Shown: piece by piece, positions 1 through 8,307 of the stretch
Layout of the letters: each line of letters opens with the position of its first letter
Position numbering within the stretch: position 1 is the first letter of the stretch
NCBI GenBank assembly: GCA_002404055.1
Contig: DHIZ01000377.1
Coordinates: 566 to 27,960 of the forward strand
Source of the DNA: Chloroflexi bacterium UBA4733
Lineage (GTDB): Bacteria; Chloroflexota; UBA4733
Direction of reading: 5' to 3'
Length of the DNA stretch: 27,395 bases
The notes under the pieces: model-generated
The model's database searches: none
Seen by the model: only the letters and a program-made list of their open reading frames with translations
Told to the model about the DNA's origin: nothing
Made by a program: the position numbers and the translations under genes

Positions 1-1338
<1,338 letters not shown>

Positions 1339-1485
1339 AGTGTCACCCCTCGCTTAACGGCGCAAACGACAAACCAGGGTCCGCCGTGCGAACCCCCAAA
1401 CGAATAGCTTAACAGGTAGAGCGGTCGACGGTCAATGTTCTGCGAATAGAGACAAAGCGCTTCTAGTATACTCACCGCAACGAGC

Positions 1486-1505
1486 CTGGCGACTTTAGTC
1501 GCCAG
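1486..1505. repeat. Perfect 9-bp inverted repeat between methyltransferase and rpoB
   Basis: A perfect palindrome with arms CTGGCGACT and AGTCGCCAG and a two-base centre. It lies 16 nt downstream of the methyltransferase stop and about 150 nt upstream of rpoB. It could be a terminator hairpin, but no T-run follows on either strand. It could equally be an operator or an mRNA processing structure in front of rpoB. The structure is seen in the sequence; its function is not. Confidence 0.5.
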
Positions 1506-1520
1506 CCGTCTCGACACCAC

Positions 1521-2351
1521 CTAGCTCGCGCTGTTCCTCGCCAGCCAGATGAGCCGGGGGGCTTCGGCGCTGTACGGCCCCAGGTCGTAGCTGCCGAACA
1601 CCGTTTCCAGTTCATACCCTGCAGCGAGTAATAACCATTCTACCTCATATCGGTAGAAAAAGCGCAAGCGCAACGTCACGGTGGTGCGCCGCAAGACTGC
1701 GCCGCCAACGTCACGGCGGGTGGGGCTGGCGGCGGCGATCTCTTCGTCATACATGATCCTCGTGTGCAGTTGCTGTTCCGCCTGATCGGCACTGCTGCTC
1801 ACCGATTGTGTCACCCAATGGCCATCGGGAGCCTGCCGGCGATAGCCAAACATCCATTGCCCGGAGCTGTCGGGGGCGGTGGAGGCATAGGGGTTCCACT
1901 GGTCAATCAGCAAGCGTCCATCGGGTCGCAGGTGACGGCGCACGTTCGCCAACGCCGCAAGTTGCTCGCGCGGGGTCAGGAGATGGGAAAATGTGTTCAG
2001 GGAAAAGAAAGCAAGACCAAAGCGCTCCGCCAGTGAGACTGTGGCCGCATCAGCATGCACCAGGGACAAGCGCTCGCCTACTCCCGCGCCAGCCGCTCGT
2101 TGTCCGGCCAACGCCAGCATGGGCTGTGACACGTCGATCCCCGTGATTTCGTGGCCGGCCATCGCCAGCGGTACGGCGACGCGTCCGCTCCCCACCCCGA
2201 TGTCCAGCAAGCGGCCGCTCACCATGCGGGCAAACTCGCCGTAGAAGGCCAGATCGTCATCGAAGCCGGCGTGGTCAAGGTCGTAGAAGCGAGCGATCGG
2301 ATCGTAGATTGCCGCCTGTTTGGCGCTCGCTCGCCGGTCAGACGGCGGCAC
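1521..2351 (-). CDS. Class I SAM-dependent methyltransferase
   Basis: A probable small-molecule methyltransferase of the Methyltransf_11/25 type. The N-terminal segment AIYDPIARFYDLDH is typical of these enzymes. It is followed by the SAM-binding motif I (LLDIGVGSGRVAVPLA), the acidic loop GIDVSQPML, motif II around LVHADAAT, and the post-motif LRPDGRLLIDQWNP. The C-terminal half has the beta-rich shape of this subfamily. The frame stays open upstream to an ATG at 2414, but that would overlap the FAH gene by 77 nt. I use the GTG at 2351 (14-nt overlap); a TTG at 2366 is also possible. It is the last gene of the minus-strand run before rpoB and is probably cotranscribed with the FAH gene. The substrate cannot be predicted. 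Confidence 0.85.
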   Translation of the reverse strand: MPPSDRRASAKQAAIYDPIARFYDLDHAGFDDDLAFYGEFARMVSGRLLDIGVGSGRVAVPLAMAGHEITGIDVSQPMLALAGQRAAGAGVGERLSLVHADAATVSLAERFGLAFFSLNTFSHLLTPREQLAALANVRRHLRPDGRLLIDQWNPYASTAPDSSGQWMFGYRRQAPDGHWVTQSVSSSADQAEQQLHTRIMYDEEIAAASPTRRDVGGAVLRRTTVTLRLRFFYRYEVEWLLLAAGYELETVFGSYDLGPYSAEAPRLIWLARNSAS

Positions 2352-3231
2352 CGGGTGCTCGCTCAATCCCGTTATGCAGCGTGCCGATACCGTCGATACT
2401 GATGCGCACCGCATCGCCCGCTTCCAGGGTAAAGGCGTCGTCCGGCACGATACCCGTACCCGTCAGCAGAAAGGCCCCGTGGGGAAAGACGTTGTCCAGC
2501 ATCAAGTAACGCACCAATTCTGCCGGTGATCGCTTGAGGTTAGCGGTACTCGTGTCGCCGCTGAACGCGACAGCACCCTGGCGCTCGATGCGCAGGTGAA
2601 TTGCCAAGGATTGGGCGTCCGGGATGTCACGGGCCAACACAATGGCCGGTCCAAGGCCACAGCAGCGCGCGTAGACTTTCGCTTGCGGCAGATACAGCGG
2701 GTTGGCGCCCTCAATGTCGCGCGAGCTGACGTCGTTGCCAACCGTGTAGCCGAGAATCGTGCCCCGCGGCCCCACGAGCACGGCCAGCTCCGGCTCCGGC
2801 ACGTTCCAGTGCGAATCACTGCGAATGTAGACGGTCCCGCCACTGCCGACGGTGCGACTCGCAGTCGCCTTGAAAAACAACTCCGGCCGCTCAGCCACGT
2901 AGACGCGATCATAGATGCCGCTCTGCTTGGACTCGTCCTCGCGCGCCCGGGCGCTGCGCTGGTAGGTTACGCCGGCAGCCCACACCTCCTGGTCGTCCAG
3001 TGGCGCCAGGAGGTGATAATCACCCGCCGTCCCCGATTCTAGCTCGGGCCACAAACAGACCGGCGGCGCGGCGGTACTCGTCTCCAGCGCTGTATAGGCC
3101 GCGGCCGAGTTCTCCTCCAGATGCTGCAGCAGTTCACCAAGTACACGGTGCGGCGCCGCATACACCCGATCATCGACCACGACGCCGAAACTAGGCTCAG
3201 CATTCACTTGAGCGTAACGGCAAATGCGCAT
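2338..3231 (-). CDS. FAH-family sugar-acid dehydratase (2-keto-3-deoxy-arabinonate dehydratase-like)
   Basis: A fumarylacetoacetate-hydrolase-fold protein of 297 residues. The metal-binding EPELAVLV segment, the GYTVGNDVSSRDIEGANPLY block and the final GTGIVP / GIGTL segments are all present. The series PELFFKAT, RSDSHWNVPEPELAV, ANPLYLPQAKVYARCCGLGP closely follows Sulfolobus 2-keto-3-deoxy-D-arabinonate dehydratase (KdaD), which makes 2,5-dioxopentanoate in the oxidative pentose pathway. That match rests on remembered family sequence, so the precise substrate is an inference. The chosen ATG has GGAGGGG just upstream; an in-frame GTG 21 nt earlier is less likely. The gene overlaps the methyltransferase start, indicating an operon. 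No pentose dehydrogenase or sugar-acid transporter is seen nearby. Confidence 0.85.
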   Translation of the reverse strand: MRICRYAQVNAEPSFGVVVDDRVYAAPHRVLGELLQHLEENSAAAYTALETSTAAPPVCLWPELESGTAGDYHLLAPLDDQEVWAAGVTYQRSARAREDESKQSGIYDRVYVAERPELFFKATASRTVGSGGTVYIRSDSHWNVPEPELAVLVGPRGTILGYTVGNDVSSRDIEGANPLYLPQAKVYARCCGLGPAIVLARDIPDAQSLAIHLRIERQGAVAFSGDTSTANLKRSPAELVRYLMLDNVFPHGAFLLTGTGIVPDDAFTLEAGDAVRISIDGIGTLHNGIERAPGAAV

Positions 3232-3304
3232 GGACCCCTCCCCACTCACCACACATACGCCGCGGTGTCATCGGAGAGGATACTACAGCGTCACAAGGCG
3301 GCCG

Positions 3305-4183
3305 TCACGACCGCCGCTGAAGTTCATCCAACTGACGGCGCAACTGTGCCAATACCTCCGCGTGCTCCCGCTCCAGCCCGGCCAGCGCCGTGGCATGACG
3401 CGTGGTCTCCTCTGCGAGGCGTACCGCAGCCTGTTGCGCTTCCTGCTGCGCCAGGCGTGCCGCTTCCCGGGCGATCCGCGCTTCCTCCTGCGCCGCCCGC
3501 GCGTCCTCCTGGGCGATCCGCGCGTCCTCTTGCGCCGCTTGTCGCAGGGCGACCTCCCGGCGCAACTGCGGTTCTACCTCGGTGATCCAGGGAAACAGCT
3601 CCCCGGTCGCCCGGTCGACCACCCGCACCCGGTTGTCCACCACTCGCCAGCCGAAGGGGATCACCGCGCTCCAGAGCGTGTCACCCTCCGCCAACCGGTA
3701 CCGATCAGCACCGCCATCGGCGCGGCGGCCAAGGAGCCAGGCTTGCAGCCGGGGTTCCGGCGCGAAGTCCCCGCTGGGGTCCAGCACCACGTATTCGCGC
3801 ACTTCCTCACGGCGATACCAGTCGCGCTTGTCAGTCAGGTCCTTGTTCTCGACCGACGACTGCGAGAGCACCTCGATCACCAGATCGGGGGCCTTGCCCT
3901 CTTGCCAGAGGTCGTAGCGCGGTCGCACACGGTCGGGCACGCCGAAGGCGACCAACACATCCGGCTCTTTGTAGTCGCGCAGGTTCCCGGGATTGCGATG
4001 CACGCGCAACTCGGCGGCCACAAAGCAATCGGGGCCGGACAGGCGACCGCGCAAAGGGTAGGAGAGGCTGTCGATGGTGTCGGCGTGGTCTTGCCCAGCC
4101 AACGGTTCATCCTGTTCTTCACTGTCGAAGAGGGCCCAGTGGGCACCCCGCGGCCAGTCGAGAATCACTGTTTCGGCTTGCAT
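3305..4183 (-). CDS. Uma2-family (DUF820) nuclease-fold protein with heptad coiled-coil tail
   Basis: A Uma2/DUF820 protein, a restriction-endonuclease-like (PD-(D/E)XK) fold common in multiple copies in Cyanobacteria and Chloroflexota; no cellular role is established. The core sits at residues 60-140: EPDVLVAFG, PDLVIEVLS (candidate Asp100 and Glu104), and EYVVLDP. Residues 217-252 consist of near-perfect heptads of the type AQEDARI / AQEEARI / AREAARL, continuing into a Leu-rich helix to the end, so a long C-terminal coiled coil is expected. The total of 292 residues is long for the family because of this tail. The ATG is preceded by GAGG. It stands alone between the serine hydrolase and the FAH gene on the same strand. 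Confidence 0.88.
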   Translation of the reverse strand: MQAETVILDWPRGAHWALFDSEEQDEPLAGQDHADTIDSLSYPLRGRLSGPDCFVAAELRVHRNPGNLRDYKEPDVLVAFGVPDRVRPRYDLWQEGKAPDLVIEVLSQSSVENKDLTDKRDWYRREEVREYVVLDPSGDFAPEPRLQAWLLGRRADGGADRYRLAEGDTLWSAVIPFGWRVVDNRVRVVDRATGELFPWITEVEPQLRREVALRQAAQEDARIAQEDARAAQEEARIAREAARLAQQEAQQAAVRLAEETTRHATALAGLEREHAEVLAQLRRQLDELQRRS

Positions 4184-4225
4184 GCTGCCTCGCTTCCTGG
4201 TGGTGAGTAGCGTAGCATGGGCGCA

Positions 4226-5377
4226 TTACGCTGTCAGCGCCTCTGCCACCGCGTCCGCGACAGCCTCCCGTACTGGATTGAAGGGCGGGCCGTTTCGACT
4301 GGGGTGTACCCGATTGGCGAGCAGCACGACGACGGTACGGCTCTCCGGCGCGATAACCAACGACGTGCCGGTGAAGCCGGTGTGGCCAAATGTCGTCGGT
4401 GAGCAGAGCTTGCCCATGTAGTATTGCTTCGTCAACTCCCACCCAAGACCTCGGGTTGCGCCGGAGGCCAGGTAACCCGTCTGCAATCGCTGCATCTCAG
4501 CGGCGGTCTCCGGCCGCAATAGCCGTACCCCATCGAGCGCGCCACCTTCCAGGTGACAGCGCGCGAAGCGCAGCAGGTCCTGCGCCGTGCTGAAGATGCC
4601 GGCATGGCCGGCCACGCCGCCGAGCGACCAGGCGTTCTCGTCGTGGACGGTACCACGCACCATATTCCGCCCGGCCTCGTGTGGCTGGTATTCAGTGGCG
4701 GCGATCCGCTGCCCGACACCGGGAGCCGGGTTGTATCCGGTGTCGCTCATGCCAAGGGGACCGGTAATGTCCTCCGTCACTTGGCGGTCCAGCGTTCGAC
4801 CATCAACGCGTTCAGCCAGGGTGGCGAGCGCAATCGCGTTCAGGTCGCTGTAGCAAAAGAAGGTGGCAGGCGGATGGTCGGGCGCATCGGCCAGCACGCG
4901 TTGCACGCGTGCCGCCGGCAATAGGTCCATTCGCCAGAGTTGCAGGCCGGAATGGAGACCACTGACATGCGCCAGCGTTTGGCGTACCGTGATTGCCATC
5001 TTGCCGCTCGCGCCGAACTCCGGCAGGTACTGGGCGACGGGCACATCCAGTCCCACTGCCCCATGCTCTACCAATCGCAACACGCAAGTGGCAGTAAATA
5101 GCTTGCTCAGCGAGGCACAGTCATACACAGTGTCGACGGTTGCCGGAATCGGATCCGCCATGCGAGTCTCGCCGTCCCGCCAGAGCACCGCATGACCATA
5201 GGCTGCATGTAACAACACCTGGCCGTCGTGCCAGACTAGTACCACCGCCCCTGGCATGCAGCTGGCCGTGATGCCGCGGTGCATGACTGCCTCGACGTGC
5301 TCAGCCAGGGCCTCCGACGTTGGCCGCGTCGCTGTCGTTTCCGATCGCCTCGAACCTTGAGCTTCCGAGTTGCTCAT
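4226..5377 (-). CDS. Serine hydrolase, beta-lactamase/penicillin-binding-protein fold (class C-like)
   Basis: A 383-residue member of the beta-lactamase (PF00144) family of esterases and peptidases. The catalytic S-x-x-K is Ser89-Lys92 in CASLSKLF, the Tyr motif is YSD at 176-178, and the third motif is HTGFTG near the C terminus. No signal peptide is obvious, so a cytoplasmic location is possible. The start is the ATG at 5377. It overlaps the TGA of the upstream M42 peptidase by four bases (ATGA) and has a GGAGG directly before it; upstream in-frame codons lie inside the peptidase gene. The coupling to a peptidase suggests a shared role in peptide or amide turnover, which is an inference. 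The substrate is unknown. Confidence 0.88.
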   Translation of the reverse strand: MSNSEAQGSRRSETTATRPTSEALAEHVEAVMHRGITASCMPGAVVLVWHDGQVLLHAAYGHAVLWRDGETRMADPIPATVDTVYDCASLSKLFTATCVLRLVEHGAVGLDVPVAQYLPEFGASGKMAITVRQTLAHVSGLHSGLQLWRMDLLPAARVQRVLADAPDHPPATFFCYSDLNAIALATLAERVDGRTLDRQVTEDITGPLGMSDTGYNPAPGVGQRIAATEYQPHEAGRNMVRGTVHDENAWSLGGVAGHAGIFSTAQDLLRFARCHLEGGALDGVRLLRPETAAEMQRLQTGYLASGATRGLGWELTKQYYMGKLCSPTTFGHTGFTGTSLVIAPESRTVVVLLANRVHPSRNGPPFNPVREAVADAVAEALTA

Positions 5378-6444
5378 TCCTCCCCCCGTACAAAAGCACA
5401 CAGCCAGGCAACCAACCCGCCAATGTCCCGCTCGTCCGCCGTTTCAAACGGCGAGTGTGTGTAGCGAGTGGGGAAGGCGACCAGCGCCGTCGGTATGTCA
5501 GCCTTCATGAAGGCGGAGCCGTCGCTGCCGAAGCTGCCAAAGACGGCATGCTGGATGCCAATGGCGCACCTTGCTGCACAGCGCTCCAGCCTGGCCGTGA
5601 GGGCGTGGTCATAGTGGACCAGGGAGTCTTTGTGGACGAGGACAGGTCCCCCTCCCAGGCGGACAGGCATGGCAGTCTCGCCGGCCTGGGGCACATCACC
5701 CGTGAGGCCGCTCTCGATGACAATCGCGGCAGCAAATTGCTCGCGAGCGGCCAGTGCGGAGGCGCCAATCACGCCAATTTCTTCCTGCACTGTCGCCGCA
5801 AGGGCCAGTTCCCACTGCCGTTCCGCCTCGGGCACGCGCCGAACCACCTCAGTGATTACCGCTAGAGCCACGCGATCATCAAATGCTTTGCCGACGAGGT
5901 GCCTGCCCACGCGGCGCGTCGTGGCTTCCCAGACGATGCGGGTTCCGGGGGTCACGCCACGCTGGCGCAACTCCGCGCCGGAAAGCCCGGTGTCGACCCA
6001 GAAGTCGTTCCACGTCAACTCGGTTGGTTCGCGCAGGACGAGGCTCGCCAGGTGTCCAGTGACGCTGGCGATGTAGCCGGGAAGCGGTCCATCGCGCGCC
6101 AGAATGACCACAGGGCTGCCGATCGCGAAGGCGTTTCGGAAGCTCGTGTTGCGTACCCAGGACTGGCCGTTGGCAAGCCGGAGGTAGCCCGCCGGGTCAA
6201 TAGCGCGCACGAAATAGCACAACTCGTCGGCATGGGCGGCAAGCAGCAACTTCGGCCCACGACCGCCGGCGCGCCCAGTGAGGTTGCCGATTTGACTGCG
6301 CTCTACCCGTACCCCGGCTTCCTCCCACAGCGCCGTCACGGCATCCAGCACCGGCCCTTCTTCACCGGATGGCCCGATCATCTCGGTCAGGGACTTGATG
6401 AGTTCTACCAGCCTGCTCTGCTCGTCCGTCGGTGCTTCACTCAC
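5374..6444 (-). CDS. M42-family metallo-aminopeptidase
   Basis: A dinuclear-metal aminopeptidase of the M42 (glutamyl aminopeptidase/TET/cellulase M) family. The translation shows the AHADE first-metal motif (His71), the bridging Asp in KAFDDR, the catalytic Glu pair in VQEEIGVIGA, the ESGLTGDVP segment with Glu where many relatives have Asp, and the last His in TRYTHSPFE. M42 enzymes assemble as dodecamers and trim N-terminal residues from short peptides. The best start is the GTG at 6444, with GAGGAG six bases before it; the GTG at 6462 has no such site. First gene of a minus-strand operon with the serine hydrolase. A promoter-like pair lies just upstream. Confidence 0.92.
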   Translation of the reverse strand: MSEAPTDEQSRLVELIKSLTEMIGPSGEEGPVLDAVTALWEEAGVRVERSQIGNLTGRAGGRGPKLLLAAHADELCYFVRAIDPAGYLRLANGQSWVRNTSFRNAFAIGSPVVILARDGPLPGYIASVTGHLASLVLREPTELTWNDFWVDTGLSGAELRQRGVTPGTRIVWEATTRRVGRHLVGKAFDDRVALAVITEVVRRVPEAERQWELALAATVQEEIGVIGASALAAREQFAAAIVIESGLTGDVPQAGETAMPVRLGGGPVLVHKDSLVHYDHALTARLERCAARCAIGIQHAVFGSFGSDGSAFMKADIPTALVAFPTRYTHSPFETADERDIGGLVAWLCAFVRGEE

Positions 6445-6479
6445 GCCATACTCCTCGTTCACCAGGTCACGTCTGCCAT

Positions 6480-6507
6480 AGTGTATGGCGTCGTCCGGCG
6501 TTGTCCA
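6480..6507 (-). promoter_or_regulatory. Putative sigma-70 promoter for the M42 peptidase-serine hydrolase operon
   Basis: On the minus strand TGGACA (5/6 match to TTGACA) and TACACT (4/6 match to TATAAT) are separated by 16 bases. They lie about 30 bases upstream of the GTG start with its GAGGAG site. Seen by eye only. Confidence 0.35.
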
Positions 6508-6591
6508 TTGGCGCCACCAATCGCCGTATACTGTCAGCCTGGCTTACCTCTGGCGGGTAGCGCCTTCGTTGGTATTGCGTAGGAGATCGTC

Positions 6592-7674
6592 ATGGCCGTT
6601 CAGGTAGCGGTAATCGGGGCAACGGGAGTGGTCGGACAGCAGTTCCTGGTCGCTCTTGAGAAGCATCCCTGGTTTACCGTCACACGGCTCGCGGCCTCGG
6701 CGCGGTCTGCCGGCAAGCGTTACGCCGAGGCGCTGCGCGATCCCAACAGTGGGGCGTCGCGCTGGCTCTGCGAGGAACAGTTGCCGGCGACGTTCGCCGA
6801 CATTGAGGTCGAAGACGCTGCCGACTTCGATCCTGCCGGCCTGGACCTGATCTTCACGGGCGTGGAAGAAGGCAACGTCGCGCGGGAACTGGAACCGCGC
6901 CTCGCGCAACACGTGCCGGTCGTCAGCACGTCGTCTGCCTTCCGCATGGAGCCGGATGTGCCGTTGCTGATCCCCGGCGTGAATGCCGCCCACCTGCCGC
7001 TGATCAACGTGCAGCGCAAGGAGCGCGGCTGGAAGGGGTACGTTGTCCCGATCCCCAACTGCACGACGACGGGAATGGCCATCACCTTGAAGCCAATCTC
7101 CGATGCCTTCGGGCTGCAATCAGTGGTGATGGTATCGATGCAATCCCTTTCCGGGGCCGGGCGTAACCCCGGCGTGCTGGCGTTGGACATCCTCGACAAT
7201 GTCATCCCATACATCCCGAACGAGGAAGAAAAGGTCAAACGCGAAGCAAGCAAGATTCTGGGGACGCTCAGCGATGGGGCGATCACCCCGGCCACGCTGC
7301 GCCTTAGCGCCACCTGTACGCGCGTCAACGTCCGTGACGGCCATACCGAGGTGGTCTATGCGTCAACGCTACGCCACGCTCCCCTTGAAGACGTTCGGGC
7401 CGCTCTGGCCGAGTTCGCTGGTGACCTTGCCGGCCTCGACTTGCCTTCCGCTCCCTGTACCCCAATCGTCCTGCGCGACGACCCGTACCGGCCGCAGCCG
7501 CGCCTGGACCGCGACACCGACCACGGCATGGCGACGGTAGTCGGGCGAGTGGCAGAACACGATGCGCTGCCCAACGGCCTGAGGTGGGTACTGGTCTCCC
7601 ACAATACGCGCATGGGGGCCGCCCGCGGCGCCGTGCTTACGGGCGAACTACTCGCCAAGCGCGGCTACGTCTAG
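6592..7674 (+). CDS. asd: Aspartate-semialdehyde dehydrogenase (archaeal/fungal-type)
   Basis: Converts aspartyl phosphate to aspartate semialdehyde with NADPH, the branch point to lysine, threonine and methionine. The N terminus has the nucleotide loop GATGVVGQ (residues 9-16). The catalytic Cys157 lies in PNCTTTGMA and the active-site His251 in VNVRDGHTEV. The 360-residue length and the PNCTTTG form point to the archaeal/yeast class of the enzyme rather than the E. coli class. The ATG has AGGAGAT upstream. It is transcribed divergently from the M42 operon, and a TATACT hexamer lies at 6527-6532 without a clear -35 partner. It is not next to other lysine genes except a dapA-family aldolase 7 kb away that is probably not DapA. 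Confidence 0.95.
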   Translation: MAVQVAVIGATGVVGQQFLVALEKHPWFTVTRLAASARSAGKRYAEALRDPNSGASRWLCEEQLPATFADIEVEDAADFDPAGLDLIFTGVEEGNVARELEPRLAQHVPVVSTSSAFRMEPDVPLLIPGVNAAHLPLINVQRKERGWKGYVVPIPNCTTTGMAITLKPISDAFGLQSVVMVSMQSLSGAGRNPGVLALDILDNVIPYIPNEEEKVKREASKILGTLSDGAITPATLRLSATCTRVNVRDGHTEVVYASTLRHAPLEDVRAALAEFAGDLAGLDLPSAPCTPIVLRDDPYRPQPRLDRDTDHGMATVVGRVAEHDALPNGLRWVLVSHNTRMGAARGAVLTGELLAKRGYV

Positions 7675-7911
7675 CTCGCTGCGCTCGCGTCCCCTAGTAC
7701 ATTGGGGCCACTAAACGCCCTTCTTGTCGCCTATCTCCGTACACTGGCCTTGTTGTCGGCATGGCGGTCCTGGGAAAACGGCCTGCTCGACACGCCGACG
7801 GTAGCGTGCTTCTTGGCGAGGCGCGATCCGGCGGCTTCTGGGAGGGATGGGAGCCTCACAGTGGCCCTGGACGCGTTGCCGGCTCAAGGGGTCTATGAGG
7901 AGGGTTCTATT

Positions 7912-8307
7912 TTGCGCAAGTGGTTGGTGAGCGTCTTCGCCGTGACGCTGTTGGTGCTCGTCCCAATGGCCGGCGCCGCTCAGGCGTCGTCCTTCCCCTG
8001 GGGACAGTGCACGTACTGGGCGGCCCAGATGCGGCCAGATATCGGAAGCAGCGTCAGCGGAAATGCCTGGTACTGGTCAACGTCGGCCAGCAACGCCGGC
8101 TTCCAGGTCAATTCGGCGCCGGCGGTTGGCGCTGTCGTGGTCTTCCAGCCCGGCGTCCAGGGTTCCTGGGGGGCAGGACACGTTGCCTACGTCACGTCAG
8201 TCGGCAACAACGGCTGGTTCCAGGTGAGCGAAATGGACTACCCGTACTTTGGTCGGGTTACCTATCGCTGGGCACACACCGGCTGGGGGGTCACTTTCGT
8301 TCACTGA
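7912..8307 (+). CDS. Secreted CHAP-domain peptidoglycan hydrolase-like protein
   Basis: A 131-residue exported protein. A Sec signal peptide (RKWLVSVFAVTLLVLVPM, then GAAQASS) leads directly into a CHAP amidase/endopeptidase domain. The domain has the nucleophile Cys in FPWGQCTYWAAQ, the catalytic His in GHVAYVTSV, and an acidic or Asn relay near QVSEMDY. CHAP enzymes cleave peptidoglycan cross-links or stem peptides. The domain fills the whole mature protein, with no separate binding domain. The frame is open far upstream, but the start is best placed at the TTG at 7912, because GAGGAGGG lies eight bases before it and the signal peptide then begins at once. Its stop overlaps the convergent histidine kinase gene by seven bases. 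Confidence 0.88.
   Translation: MRKWLVSVFAVTLLVLVPMAGAAQASSFPWGQCTYWAAQMRPDIGSSVSGNAWYWSTSASNAGFQVNSAPAVGAVVVFQPGVQGSWGAGHVAYVTSVGNNGWFQVSEMDYPYFGRVTYRWAHTGWGVTFVH

Noticed and set aside
6501..6532. Promoter for asd (TTGTCC ... TATACT)
   Set aside because: The spacing is 20 bases, too long for a sigma-70 promoter; the TATACT alone is not enough.
7675..7911. Riboswitch (for example c-di-AMP type) upstream of the CHAP gene
   Set aside because: I looked for the conserved blocks of known hydrolase-associated riboswitches and saw none. The stretch contains no supported feature apart from the Shine-Dalgarno of the CHAP gene.
7702..8307. Long 201-residue version of the CHAP protein
   Set aside because: The extra 70 residues have no domain character, and the TTG at 7912 has an ideal ribosome-binding site immediately before a signal peptide.
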